This document shows, piece after piece, positions 36,215 to 44,929 of a stretch of DNA of 64,000 bases. Below the pieces are notes generated by a model. It had not been told where the DNA came from and made no database searches. It saw nothing but the letters and a program-made list of their open reading frames with translations. A program made the position numbers and the translations under genes. Within the stretch, counting starts at the first letter, position 1; the number at the start of each line of letters is the position of its first letter. The stretch is from the NCBI RefSeq assembly GCF_003327285.1, contig NZ_KZ848475.1, forward strand, positions 62,001 through 126,000, in the 5' to 3' direction. The DNA comes from Microbacterium sorbitolivorans (lineage in GTDB: Bacteria > Actinomycetota > Actinomycetes > Actinomycetales > Microbacteriaceae).

Positions 36215-37216
36215 CTACGCCATCAGGCCGCGAATAGCCCGCGGCCGCGATCGCAGCAGGGTCCAGGCCGTCTCGACGTCGTCCTTCATCTGCGCGATGA
36301 GCGGCTCGAGGCCGTCGAACGCGACCATCCCGCGGATCCGGTACGAGAAGTACACGTCGACCGTGCGGCCGTAGAGATCGAGGTCGTTGCGGCCGAGAAC
36401 GTGCGCCTCGACGACCCGCTCGGGCACGTCGTCGAAGGTCGGGTTGGTGCCCACCGAGATCGCGGCGGGAAACTGTGCGCCCGTGGCGATCTCGCCGTCC
36501 GGCGGCACGACGGCGACCCAGCCCGCGTACACGCCGTCTGCCGGAACGAAGCCCGACAGGTCGCGCGACAGGTTCGCGGTCGGGAAGCCGAGCTCGCGCC
36601 CGCGCTGCAGGCCCTTCACGACCTCGCCGCGCACCGCGTGCGCGTGCCCGAGGATCTTCGCGGCGCGCTCGACGTCGCCCGCCGCGAGCAGCTCGCGGAT
36701 CCAGGTCGACGAGACCCGGCGGCCGGGCTCGTGGTCGCGGCCGCTCGACACGTCGGCCATGACGGCGACGGTGAAGCCGTACTTCTCCCCCATCTCGCGC
36801 AGCAGCTCGGGGTTGCCCTTGCCGCCGCGGCCGAAGCGGAAGTCCTCGCCCACGAGGATCCGCTTCGCGTGGAGCCCCTCGACGAGGTAGTGCGTCACGA
36901 ACTCCTCGGCGGGCACCGACGCGAGCTCCTTGTCGAAGCGCAACACGAGCGCCGCGTCGAGGCCGGTCGCCGCGAGCAGGTCGATCTTCTGCTCGACGCC
37001 GACGACCTGCTCGGGGCAGTGCTCGGGCGCGATCGTCGCGAGCGGGTTGCGATCGAACGTCACCGCGACCGTGCGCGCGTCGGCCTCGACCGCGTCGAGG
37101 AGCACGTGGTCGATGATCGTGCGGTGGCCGGCGTGCACGCCGTCGAACTTGCCGATCGCGACGATCGTGTCGCCGAAGTCTGCGGGGAGCTCGGAGGGAT
37201 CCTGAACAACGATCAC
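36215..37216 (-). CDS. ribF: bifunctional riboflavin kinase / FAD synthetase
   Basis: The 333-residue protein makes FMN and FAD. The N-terminal FAD-synthetase half has GKFDGVHAGH (residues 22-31) and VSSTWIRELLAAGDV. The C-terminal flavokinase half has GRELGFPTANL and the later VYAGWV segment. The start is GTG at 37216, which overlaps the upstream membrane-protein stop as GTGA and has GAAGG 7 nt before it. The order truB, two membrane proteins, ribF keeps the usual truB-ribF link with two genes inserted. Confidence 0.95.
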   Translation of the reverse strand: MIVVQDPSELPADFGDTIVAIGKFDGVHAGHRTIIDHVLLDAVEADARTVAVTFDRNPLATIAPEHCPEQVVGVEQKIDLLAATGLDAALVLRFDKELASVPAEEFVTHYLVEGLHAKRILVGEDFRFGRGGKGNPELLREMGEKYGFTVAVMADVSSGRDHEPGRRVSSTWIRELLAAGDVERAAKILGHAHAVRGEVVKGLQRGRELGFPTANLSRDLSGFVPADGVYAGWVAVVPPDGEIATGAQFPAAISVGTNPTFDDVPERVVEAHVLGRNDLDLYGRTVDVYFSYRIRGMVAFDGLEPLIAQMKDDVETAWTLLRSRPRAIRGLMA

Positions 37217-37632
37217 GCGGTGACCTTCTGACGCTGCGAGTAGAGGTAGGCAAGGCCCACGACCGGCAGGACGAGCGGGATCCAGTAGTACCCGCTGCCG
37301 TAGTACGACCAGACGGTCGCGTCGGCGTGGAAGATGTCGGGCGACACCACGCTCAGCGTACCGACAACGAGCACGCCGACGAGCTCGAACATGACGGCGA
37401 CCCACGCGATCCGGTACCAGGTGCGGCTCTTCGAGAGCAGCAGCGCGACGGTCGCGAGGATGTAGACGACGGCCGAGGCGGCGCTCAGCAGGTACGGGAT
37501 GGGTGCGTCGCTGAAGCGCTCCGCGATCTGTACGAACGAGCGGCCCGTGGCACCGAGCGCCATAATCGCGTAGACGAAGGTGAGAACCGTGCCGACGCCG
37601 GTAACTCGGCGGCTCGTGCGTGTGTCAGACAT
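37213..37632 (-). CDS. conserved four-helix membrane protein
   Basis: The 139-residue protein has four hydrophobic segments (about residues 14-32, 45-66, 75-96 and 118-134) and a Lys/Arg-rich C-terminus on the predicted inside. It has no recognised catalytic motif. It is translationally coupled to ribF, which might hint at flavin or membrane roles, but this is only context. I do not recognise the family by name. Confidence 0.7.
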   Translation of the reverse strand: MSDTRTSRRVTGVGTVLTFVYAIMALGATGRSFVQIAERFSDAPIPYLLSAASAVVYILATVALLLSKSRTWYRIAWVAVMFELVGVLVVGTLSVVSPDIFHADATVWSYYGSGYYWIPLVLPVVGLAYLYSQRQKVTA

Positions 37633-37659
37633 ATCAAAAGATATTACGCGCGCTGAGGT

Positions 37660-38028
37660 CTAGGCGACCTGAACAGTCCAGATGACCCACTCGCGATACG
37701 TCATCACGGCGACCGCGAGGGCGAGCACGCCCATGACCACCACGCTCCACCGCCCTCGGTCGATGAATGCCCAGATGATGCCCGCGATCGGCAGTACCGC
37801 CGCGGTGACGAGATACGTCCAGAACTCGAGCCCGGATCCGGTCGGCGAGTTGCCGACGAACGGCGCCACGATCGCGACGATGACCTGCGCGATCAGTACG
37901 AGCTGCAGCAGCGCCATGCCACCCACCGAAACGTCGCCCGGGCGGCGCCCCGCGAGGCCCAACCCGATGCAGACGACGCCGACGATCACCGCGAGCGCGA
38001 TCTGCGCAATCGTGAACCACAGGATCAT
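37660..38028 (-). CDS. small four-helix membrane protein
   Basis: The 122-residue protein is almost entirely hydrophobic, with four membrane segments. Its start overlaps the truB stop as ATGA, so it is in the truB operon. No function is recognised. A 27-bp AT-rich gap separates it from the next membrane protein. Confidence 0.7.
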   Translation of the reverse strand: MILWFTIAQIALAVIVGVVCIGLGLAGRRPGDVSVGGMALLQLVLIAQVIVAIVAPFVGNSPTGSGLEFWTYLVTAAVLPIAGIIWAFIDRGRWSVVVMGVLALAVAVMTYREWVIWTVQVA

Positions 38029-38915
38029 TTGGCTGCCTCGTCGGGCATGTTCATGACGCTCTTCATCTGCGTTCCGCGGCGCTCGACGACGCCAATGAGG
38101 GATCCGTCGGGCGCGATCGCGGCCCGCTGCCCGTCAAACTTCTCGGGCGCCTCGACGCGCTTGCCGTGGCGCAGGTCGCGTGCGACCTCGGCACTGACGT
38201 CGAGCCGCCCCATCACGGCCGTCGCCACGTCGGCGGGCGCGACAAGGTCCGCACCCTCGAGGCCCTCGATCGTCACGGCATCCGCGACGTCGAAACCACC
38301 CACGCGAGTGCGGCGCAGCATCGTGAGATGGCCGCCGACCCCGAGAGCGGATCCGAGATCGCGCGCGAGCGCGCGGATGTACGTTCCCGAGGAGCAATCG
38401 ACGACGACGTCGAGGTCGATGTAGCCGTCGCCGCGGCGCGTGTGGGTCACATCGAAGCGCGAGATCGTCACGTCGCGCGCCTTCAACTCGACCTCGACGC
38501 CCTGGCGCGCAAGCTCGTAGGCGCGCTTGCCGTTGACCTTAATCGCCGAAACCTTGCTCGGGACCTGCGAGATGGGGCCCGAGAGGTCGAGGATCCCCGC
38601 CGCGATCTGCTCGTCGCTCACGGCCGCGACGGCCGCCGCGTCGGCGACGACGTCGATGTCGCCGTCGGCGTCGTCGGTCGTGGTCGTCTGGCCGAGGCGG
38701 ATCGTCGCGAGGTACGTCTTGTCGCAGCCCACGATGAAGGTCAACAGGCGCGTCGCCTGCTCGACGCCGACGATCAGCAGCCCGGTCGCCATCGGGTCGA
38801 GCGTGCCCGCGTGGCCCACCTTGCGGGTTCCGCGCGCGCGGCGCGACTTCGCGACAACATCGTGACTGGTGATTCCGGTCGGCTTATCGACGAGGAGGAT
38901 CCCGGAAGCTGTCAT
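38025..38915 (-). CDS. truB: tRNA pseudouridine-55 synthase TruB
   Basis: The 296-residue enzyme makes pseudouridine 55 in the T loop of tRNA. The catalytic motif is GHAGTLDPMATGLL with the active-site Asp (residues about 35-48). KxYxxxIRLGQTT and the C-terminal PUA-like region are present. The start at 38915 (MTASGILLVDKP) lies 7 nt after a TATGCT -10 element, favouring it over the ATG at 38927, which is inside the promoter. Confidence 0.95.
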   Translation of the reverse strand: MTASGILLVDKPTGITSHDVVAKSRRARGTRKVGHAGTLDPMATGLLIVGVEQATRLLTFIVGCDKTYLATIRLGQTTTTDDADGDIDVVADAAAVAAVSDEQIAAGILDLSGPISQVPSKVSAIKVNGKRAYELARQGVEVELKARDVTISRFDVTHTRRGDGYIDLDVVVDCSSGTYIRALARDLGSALGVGGHLTMLRRTRVGGFDVADAVTIEGLEGADLVAPADVATAVMGRLDVSAEVARDLRHGKRVEAPEKFDGQRAAIAPDGSLIGVVERRGTQMKSVMNMPDEAAK

Positions 38916-38922
38916 GTGATTC

Positions 38923-38932
38923 AGCATATTCT
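38923..38932. promoter_or_regulatory. bidirectional leaderless promoter core of truB and GNAT gene
   Basis: The 10-mer AGCATATTCT fits ANNNTANNNT. It reads TATGCT on the minus strand (7 nt to the truB ATG) and TATTCT on the plus strand (6 nt to the ATG at 38939). The two -10 elements share the central TA. Confidence 0.6.
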
Positions 38933-38938
38933 GCGGGG

Positions 38939-39379
38939 ATGCTGTCTTCCTCAGAGCCCCGCGTCCGCGCCGCCCACGTGAGCGAGCTGGATCCCGCGAC
39001 CCTCTACGCGATCCTGAAACTACGCGTCGACGTGTTTGTCGTCGAGCAGCAGTGCGCCTACCCCGAGCTCGATGGCCGCGATCTCGAACCCGGATCCCTC
39101 ATGCTGTGGATCGAGATCGACGGCGCCGTCGCGGCGCACGCGCGCCTGCTCGCCGACGGCGACGACCGCCGCATCGGCCGCGTCGTCACGGATCCGCGCC
39201 ACCGCGGTGCGGGGCTCGCGGCCGTTCTCGTCCGCGACGCCGTGCGACGCGCTGAAGGCCACACGATCAGGCTGGACGCGCAGGCACACCTCGAGGGCTG
39301 GTACGGGCGCTTCGGCTTCACCGCCTGCGGCCCGGAGTTCCTCGAGGACGGGATCTCCCACGTGCCGATGGTGCGTTAG
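38939..39379 (+). CDS. ElaA-type GNAT N-acetyltransferase
   Basis: The 146-residue protein is a GNAT-fold acyltransferase resembling ElaA, with LYAILKLRVDVFVVEQQCAYPELDGRD at residues about 21-47. The acetyl-CoA-binding RVVTDPRHRGAGLAAVLV is at about 80-97. The substrate is unknown. Its stop codon overlaps that of the convergent lipoprotein gene by 3 bp (TTAG), leaving no space for a terminator. Confidence 0.87.
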   Translation: MLSSSEPRVRAAHVSELDPATLYAILKLRVDVFVVEQQCAYPELDGRDLEPGSLMLWIEIDGAVAAHARLLADGDDRRIGRVVTDPRHRGAGLAAVLVRDAVRRAEGHTIRLDAQAHLEGWYGRFGFTACGPEFLEDGISHVPMVR

Positions 39380-40041
39380 GCGCAGGGCTCGTACGCGGGC
39401 TCTTCGCCCGTGATCACCGAGACGCTCACGGCGCCGTCGTAGCCGTCGCGGTAGCCGAAGACGAGCTTGCTCACGCCGTCCTTGTCCGGGATCGTCACGT
39501 AGGTGTGGCCGACGATCTGCGAATCTTCCTCGACGGCGTCTTCGTATGCCGCGAGAACCTGATCCTTCGTGGAACCGAGCCCGAGCGCCTCTGCCGTGCG
39601 GGGGCCGACCCCCATGGTGTCGCTGTTCCAGCCGATCGAGACCTCGCTGATCGCGCCGGAGTCGCCCTCGCGGTCGCCGATCATGAGGATGTCGTAGGCG
39701 TTATCGGCGGCGAAGCCATATGCGACGCCCTCGCAGTCGAGCGTGCCGACGCCGGTCGAGCGGATCGTCGTCAGGGTGCTGTCGAAGTCGGCGCCGATTT
39801 CGATCGGGCCGATGGCGCTCTCGGTGACGAGCCAGGTATCCGGATCCGCTGCGTCGTTCGTCTGCTTCTGCTCCGGGGTGGCCGTCGGCGTGAGCGTATC
39901 GCTCGGCGACACCGTCAGAGCGGCCGTCTCGGTCGGATCCGCCAGGTGCGGAACCGACGAGGTGCAGCCCCCGAGCAGGCTCACGCCGCACACCACCGCC
40001 ACAAGGGCCACGGTGATGCGATGGGTGAGTGCCAGGGGCAT
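39376..40041 (-). CDS. predicted lipoprotein
   Basis: The 221-residue protein has a signal peptide with lipobox LLGGC (Cys26) and a Thr/Pro-rich linker (residues about 35-65). The globular domain begins TWLVTESAIGPIEIGADFDSTL and is seen in small actinobacterial lipoproteins. No function is recognised. It is convergent and overlapping with the GNAT gene and divergent from mutY. Confidence 0.8.
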   Translation of the reverse strand: MPLALTHRITVALVAVVCGVSLLGGCTSSVPHLADPTETAALTVSPSDTLTPTATPEQKQTNDAADPDTWLVTESAIGPIEIGADFDSTLTTIRSTGVGTLDCEGVAYGFAADNAYDILMIGDREGDSGAISEVSIGWNSDTMGVGPRTAEALGLGSTKDQVLAAYEDAVEEDSQIVGHTYVTIPDKDGVSKLVFGYRDGYDGAVSVSVITGEEPAYEPCA

Positions 40042-40174
40042 AGATTCTCCGGTTCGATAAGTGCCCGCGAATACTGCTGGGGAAGGGGCCAGATTCGAGA
40101 GTACGCGTCTAAGGACACAGCACGGTTACGAATGTCTACGGTTTGACAACCGTTCGGTCACAATCCCTTTTCCA

Positions 40175-40180
40175 TAGACT
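40175..40180 (+). promoter_or_regulatory. leaderless -10 element of mutY
   Basis: TAGACT, then GAGAGG, then the ATG at 40187. GAGAGG could double as a weak Shine-Dalgarno but is too close to the start. Confidence 0.55.
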
Positions 40181-40186
40181 GAGAGG

Positions 40187-41062
40187 ATGTCTTCCGCTCC
40201 CCTCTCCGACGTTCTCGTGCCCTGGTTTCGCGTCTCCGCGCGCGATCTACCGTGGCGCCGCGAGGGCTTCGGCGCATGGGGAACACTCGTCAGCGAGTTC
40301 ATGCTGCAGCAGACGCCCGTCGCCCGCGTGATCCCCATGCTCGAGGCATGGCTCGACCGCTGGCCGACGCCCACCGACCTCGCGAACGCGGCGCCGGGCG
40401 AGGCCGTGACGGCCTGGGCGAACCTCGGCTACCCGCGACGAGCGCTCTGGCTGCACCGCGCGGCCGTCGAGATCCGCGATCGTCACGACGGCGTCGTGCC
40501 GCGCGATGTCGACCAACTGCTCGCCCTCACCGGCATCGGCGACTACACCGCTCGCGCCGTCGCCGTCTTCGCCTACGGCGACCATCACCCCGTCGTCGAC
40601 ACCAACACGCGTCGCGTCATGGCGCGGGCGCTCGACGCGAAGGCGCATCCCGACGCCGCCCACAAGCGCGACCTGGTCAAGATGTCGTCGCTACTGCCGG
40701 CCGACCGGTCGGAGTCGGCCGTCATGAACGCCGCCGTCATGGAGCTCGGGCAGGTCATCTGCACGGCCCGCAGCCCCAAGTGCGGCGAGTGCCCCATCCG
40801 CCACAGCTGCGCCTGGGTCGCCGCGGGATCCCCCGCCACCGAGGACACCCGGCGCAAGCAGGTGAAGTACGAGGGCAGCGATCGCCAGGCGCGCGGCGCG
40901 GTCATGAAGGCGCTCCGCGCGGCCGCACCGGATCCACTCCCCCGCGCCGCGCTCCTCGTCGACTGGCATGACCAGGATCAGCGCGAGCGCGCCCTCTTTT
41001 CGCTCGAGAACGACGGCTTGATCGAGCCCGACGGCGAGCTGGTGGGCCTCCCGACCCGCTAA
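40187..41062 (+). CDS. mutY: A/G-specific adenine DNA glycosylase MutY
   Basis: The 291-residue enzyme removes adenine mispaired with 8-oxoguanine. The catalytic Glu is in SEFMLQQTPV (residues about 36-45), and the helix-hairpin-helix is LTGIGDYTARAVAVFA. The catalytic Asp is in DTNTRRVMAR. The iron-sulfur motif C-x6-C-x2-C-x5-C is complete in ICTARSPKCGECPIRHSC. The C-terminal NUDIX-like domain of E. coli MutY is replaced by a short winged-helix-like tail, as in many actinobacteria. Confidence 0.94.
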   Translation: MSSAPLSDVLVPWFRVSARDLPWRREGFGAWGTLVSEFMLQQTPVARVIPMLEAWLDRWPTPTDLANAAPGEAVTAWANLGYPRRALWLHRAAVEIRDRHDGVVPRDVDQLLALTGIGDYTARAVAVFAYGDHHPVVDTNTRRVMARALDAKAHPDAAHKRDLVKMSSLLPADRSESAVMNAAVMELGQVICTARSPKCGECPIRHSCAWVAAGSPATEDTRRKQVKYEGSDRQARGAVMKALRAAAPDPLPRAALLVDWHDQDQRERALFSLENDGLIEPDGELVGLPTR

Positions 41063-41070
41063 CCCCGCCC

Positions 41071-41129
41071 TTCCGGTCGCCCAATCTGCTACTCCGGTGC
41101 CCCGGGAAGAGCAGATTGGGCGACCGGAA
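41071..41129. terminator. bidirectional hairpin between mutY and rbfA, 20-bp perfect arms
   Basis: Arms 41071-41090 and 41110-41129 are perfectly complementary (core GGTCGCCCAATCTGCT) around a 19-nt loop. There is no T tract on the plus side. Confidence 0.75.
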
Positions 41130-41157
41130 CCGGGGTGGGCGGTGTTCAGGTACGAAA

Positions 41158-41189
41158 AACTGCTGTTCAGCCGGAGCTAAACAGCAGTT
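41158..41189 (-). terminator. intrinsic terminator of the nusA-rbfA operon
   Basis: Arms AACTGCTGTT and AACAGCAGTT around a 12-nt loop, followed on the minus strand by a run of T (plus-strand GAAAAAC at 41154-41160). Confidence 0.8.
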
Positions 41190-41208
41190 CTTCGAACGGG
41201 AAGAGGAA

Positions 41209-41646
41209 TTACTCCTCTTCGTCGTCTTCCTCGTCGTGCTTGTACGGGTCTTCCTCGCCGGCGTAGTGGGCACCGGCCGCGAGAGAGTGCACCGCCTCGT
41301 CCTGTTCGCGGGCCTTGCGGAGAAGGTCGGCGATGTTTGAGGCCTCCTCGGGGAGGGCGTCGGCGATGAACTCGAGCGTCGGGGTGAGGCGCGTGTTCAG
41401 CTTGCGGCCCACCTCGCTGCGGAGCATCCCCGTCGCCGCCTTGAGGGCAGCGGCGGTGCCGGCGCGCTCCTCGTCGGTGCCGTACACGGTGTAGAAGACG
41501 CTCGCGTTCTGCAGGTCACCCGTGACGCGCACGTCGGTGATCGTGACGAAGCCGAGGCGCGGGTCGCGGAGGCCCTTCTGCAGGCGCTCCGACAAGACAA
41601 CGCGGATCCGGTCGGCGACGCGGGAGCGGCGTTCGAAACCAGCCAT
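41209..41646 (-). CDS. rbfA: 30S ribosome-binding factor RbfA
   Basis: The 145-residue KH-type protein matures the 30S subunit. It begins MAGFERRSRVADRIRVVL, contains DPRLGFVTITDVRVTGDLQNA, and has an acidic C-terminal tail. The ATG at 41646 follows GGAAGGGG. It is the last gene of the nusA-ylxR-infB-rbfA run. Confidence 0.95.
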   Translation of the reverse strand: MAGFERRSRVADRIRVVLSERLQKGLRDPRLGFVTITDVRVTGDLQNASVFYTVYGTDEERAGTAAALKAATGMLRSEVGRKLNTRLTPTLEFIADALPEEASNIADLLRKAREQDEAVHSLAAGAHYAGEEDPYKHDEEDDEEE

Positions 41647-41715
41647 GGTTGATCCCCTTCCGGGAAGAACAGTGCCGGGCGGCCCGTGAGGACCGCCCGG
41701 CACCAGCGTATGCGA

Positions 41716-44514
41716 TTAGTCGCGCGGCTTCTCGACCATCTCGATGGTCTCGATCTCGTCGCCGATCTGGATGTCGTTGAACTTACCGAGACCGATACCG
41801 GCCTCGAAGTCCGTCTTCACCTCGGTGACGTCGTCCTTGAAGCGACGCAGCGACTCGATGGCCAAGCCATCGGCGACCACGACACCCTCGCGGATGATGC
41901 GGGCCTTGGCGTTGCGCGTGATGGTGCCGCTCTTGACGAGCACACCGGCGATGTTGCCGAACTTCGAGGAGCGGAACACCTCGCGGATCTCGGCGAGACC
42001 AGCCTGAGCCTCTTCGTACTCGGGCTTGAGCATGCCCTTAAGCGATGCCTCGACGTCGTCGATCGCGCTGTAGATGACGTTGTAGAAGCGGATGTCGACG
42101 CCCTCGCGGGCGGCGGCCTCACGGGCCTTCGCGTCCGGACGGACGTTGAAGCCGATCACGATCGCGTTGTCGATCGTGGCGAGGTTGATGTCGCTCTCGG
42201 TCACGGCACCGACACCGCGGTGGATGATGCGCAGCTGAACGCTGTCGTCGACCTCGATCTTGAGCAGCGACTCCTCGAGCGCCTCAACGGCACCCGAAAC
42301 GTCACCCTTGATGATGAGGTTGAGCGACTCGACCTTGCCCTCTTCGAGAGCCTTGGTGAAGTCCTCAAGCGACATGCGCTTGCGGGCCTTCGCCAGTGCG
42401 GCGTTGCGCTCGACGGCCTCACGCTTCTCAGCGATCTGGCGGGCGGTGCGGTCGTCCTCGGGAACGAGGAACAGGTCACCGGCGCGGGGCACCGAGTTCA
42501 GACCCTGAACCTGGACCGGACGCGACGGGGCTGCCTCTTCGACACGCTCGCCGTGCTCGTCGATCATGGCGCGGACGCGGCCGTATGCCGTACCGGCGAC
42601 GATCGGGTCACCGACGCGCAGCGTACCGCCCTGAACGAGGACGGTCGCGACGGATCCGCGGCCCTTGTCGAGCTTCGCCTCGATCGCGATACCGCGCGCT
42701 TCCTTGTTCGGGTTGGCGCGCAGGTCGAGACCTGCGTCGGCGGTGAGGAGAACGGCGTCCAGGAGGTCCTGGATACCCGTGCCCTGACGTGCCGACACGT
42801 CGACGAACATGACCTCTCCGCCGTACTCTTCGGCGACGAGACCGTACTCGGTAAGCTGCTGACGAACCTTGGCAGGGTTGGCCTCGGGCTTGTCGACCTT
42901 GTTGACCGCCACGACGATCGGCACGTTGGCCGCCTGGGCGTGGTTCAGCGCCTCGACCGTCTGCGGCATGATGCCGTCGTCGGCCGCGACAACCAGGATC
43001 GCGATGTCGGTGACATCGGCACCACGTGCACGCATGGCCGTGAAGGCCTCGTGACCGGGGGTGTCGATGAAGGTGATGGCGCGATCGTGGCCCTCGTGCT
43101 CGGTCCAGATCTGGTACGCACCGATGTGCTGGGTGATGCCACCGGCCTCGCCCTCAATGACGGTCGTGTTACGGATCGCATCGAGAAGGCGGGTCTTACC
43201 GTGGTCAACGTGACCCATGACGGTGACAACCGGGGGACGGATCTCGAGGTCGTCGTCGTCTTCGTCGAGCTCTTCCTGCTCGAGGTTCAGACCGAAGCTC
43301 TCGAGGAGTTCCTTGTCTTCGTCCTCGGGCGAGACGACCTCGATCTTGTAGCCGATCTCGGCGCCAAGCACCTCGAACGTCGATTCGTCGAGCGACTCGG
43401 TCGCGGTCGCCATCTCACCGAGGTGGAAGAGGACGGTCACGAGGTTTCCGGGAGGAACCGGAATGCCGTGCATCTGCTCGATCTTCTCGGCGAAGTCGGC
43501 GATCGACGCGCCACGGCGCATGCGGATGACAGTGTTTCCGTCGCCGCGGGGAACCTTCACTCCACCGACGATCGGCGCCTGCCGCATTTCGAATTCCTGG
43601 CGCTTAGCCCGACGCGACTTACGCTGCTTGGACTTGCCGCCCCCCTTTCCGAACGCACCGGCGGTGCCGCCGCGGCGACCACCGGGGCCGGGACGACCGG
43701 CGAAACCGCCGCCGCCACCGGGACGGAATCCACCAGCGGCACCCGCACCGGGTCCACCGGCACCCGGACGCTGCTGGAACGGAGCGCCGCCACCCGGACG
43801 ACCTGCTCCACCCGGACGGCCACGGCCACCGGCGCCACCACCGGGACGGCCGCCCGGACGCGGGGCACCCGGGCGCGGAGCCTGGGGCTTGGGAGGACGC
43901 GGGATGTTCGCGGGCGACGGGCGCTGGCCCATGCCCTGCGACGACGCGAACGGGTTGTTACCCGGACGCGGGGCGCCGGCGGGGCGCTGGCCCATGCCCT
44001 GCGACGACGCGAACGGGTTGTTACCGGGGCGAGCCTGGCCGGGCTTGGGAGCCGACGAACCGGGCTTGGGAGCCGACGAGCCCGGCTTGGGCGCGGCGGA
44101 TCCGGGCTTGGGTGCGGATCCGGGCTTCGGACCGCGGGGCGCGGGCGCGCCCGGACGCGGGGCGTTCGAGGCCTTCGGAGCCTCGGCGGGTGCGGCCTTC
44201 GGGGCCGCGGCCGGCTTGCGCGCAGCTCCGGGCTTCGGGGCAGCGGATCCGGGGGTTGCACCCGGGCGCGGTGCGCCGGGGCGCGCGGCACCGGGCTTCG
44301 GCGCGGCCGAAGGGGTGCTCGACGCTGCGGGCTTCGCGGCAGGCTTGCTGCCGCCCTCGCCCTCGAAAGCTGCGCGCAGCTTGCGGACGACCGGCGGTTC
44401 GATCGTCGACGAGGGGCTCTTCACGAACTCGCCGAGCTCCTTGAGCTTGGCGAGAGCGGTCTTGCTGTCAACGCCGAGCTCGGCTGCGATCTCGTGTACG
44501 CGTGGTTTAGCCAC
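41716..44514 (-). CDS. infB: translation initiation factor IF-2
   Basis: The 932-residue GTPase delivers initiator tRNA to the 30S subunit. An IF2_N domain (residues 1-55) is followed by a long Pro/Gly/Ala/Lys-rich linker of about 240 residues. The linker includes a duplicated [14 protein letters not shown] unit and serial PKPG(S) repeats. The G domain has [16 protein letters not shown] and NKVDKPEAN; domains II-IV follow. The start is GTG at 44514, with AGGAG 4 nt upstream. The leader (44521-44554) can form competing hairpins involving this ribosome-binding site. Confidence 0.97.
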   Translation of the reverse strand: MAKPRVHEIAAELGVDSKTALAKLKELGEFVKSPSSTIEPPVVRKLRAAFEGEGGSKPAAKPAASSTPSAAPKPGAARPGAPRPGATPGSAAPKPGAARKPAAAPKAAPAEAPKASNAPRPGAPAPRGPKPGSAPKPGSAAPKPGSSAPKPGSSAPKPGQARPGNNPFASSQGMGQRPAGAPRPGNNPFASSQGMGQRPSPANIPRPPKPQAPRPGAPRPGGRPGGGAGGRGRPGGAGRPGGGAPFQQRPGAGGPGAGAAGGFRPGGGGGFAGRPGPGGRRGGTAGAFGKGGGKSKQRKSRRAKRQEFEMRQAPIVGGVKVPRGDGNTVIRMRRGASIADFAEKIEQMHGIPVPPGNLVTVLFHLGEMATATESLDESTFEVLGAEIGYKIEVVSPEDEDKELLESFGLNLEQEELDEDDDDLEIRPPVVTVMGHVDHGKTRLLDAIRNTTVIEGEAGGITQHIGAYQIWTEHEGHDRAITFIDTPGHEAFTAMRARGADVTDIAILVVAADDGIMPQTVEALNHAQAANVPIVVAVNKVDKPEANPAKVRQQLTEYGLVAEEYGGEVMFVDVSARQGTGIQDLLDAVLLTADAGLDLRANPNKEARGIAIEAKLDKGRGSVATVLVQGGTLRVGDPIVAGTAYGRVRAMIDEHGERVEEAAPSRPVQVQGLNSVPRAGDLFLVPEDDRTARQIAEKREAVERNAALAKARKRMSLEDFTKALEEGKVESLNLIIKGDVSGAVEALEESLLKIEVDDSVQLRIIHRGVGAVTESDINLATIDNAIVIGFNVRPDAKAREAAAREGVDIRFYNVIYSAIDDVEASLKGMLKPEYEEAQAGLAEIREVFRSSKFGNIAGVLVKSGTITRNAKARIIREGVVVADGLAIESLRRFKDDVTEVKTDFEAGIGLGKFNDIQIGDEIETIEMVEKPRD

Positions 44515-44520
44515 AATTCT

Positions 44521-44554
44521 CCTGTCTGGGGCAGATCTGCCCTGACAGGGCAGA
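44521..44554 (-). promoter_or_regulatory. infB leader with mutually exclusive hairpins
   Basis: Bases 44536-44543 can pair with 44547-44554 (TCTGCCCT/AGGGCAGA). Bases 44536-44542 can instead pair with 44529-44535 (palindrome GGGCAGATCTGCCC). Bases 44521-44526, which include the AGG of the infB ribosome-binding site, can pair with 44544-44549. These pairings compete. Confidence 0.5.
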
Positions 44555-44588
44555 CCTCTAGAGGCGGACGGGTCTCATTTCGAGCCGT

Positions 44589-44846
44589 TCACTTGATTTC
44601 CATAGCTGATAGCCATTCTTCGAGTGTCTGCGTATCGAGGGCTCCCGATACACGGAGTGCTCGCACGAATGCGCGGCGCTGGATGGCCAGCTCCGCGCAG
44701 GTACGGCTGGGGTGTACCCACGCGCCCCTCCCCGGTGCCGACGCGGCCTCGTCAATGACGAGTCGCGAGTCGACAGCGACAACCCTCATGAGGGCGGATC
44801 GGGAGTCACGCGTGCGACATCCAACGCACATTCGGACGGGTTCCAT
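44589..44846 (-). CDS. ylxR: YlxR family protein (DUF448)
   Basis: The 85-residue protein belongs to the YlxR family, found between nusA and infB in many bacteria and thought to bind RNA or act as a nucleoid-associated regulator. The motif MCVGCRTRDSRSALMRVV and the loop GRGAWVHPSRTCAELAIQRRAF are diagnostic. The ATG follows AAGGA. The cysteine pair in CVGC is intact. Confidence 0.92.
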   Translation of the reverse strand: MEPVRMCVGCRTRDSRSALMRVVAVDSRLVIDEAASAPGRGAWVHPSRTCAELAIQRRAFVRALRVSGALDTQTLEEWLSAMEIK

Positions 44847-44929
44847 CCTACACGTCCTTCCTTAGCGAGACGCGCTGAGGCTCAGCTTGCACGGGGTGGC
44901 CGGCGCTACCGACCACACCCGAACGGGGC

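Noticed and set aside
40143..40148. TTGACA as the -35 of mutY
   Set aside because: It lies about 26 bp from the TAGACT -10 element, too far for a normal promoter.
41686..44865. A very long open frame on the plus strand opposite infB (over 1,000 codons)
   Set aside because: It is the mirror of a GC-rich, codon-biased gene, has no start context, and its translation is low-complexity. infB on the other strand has all family motifs.
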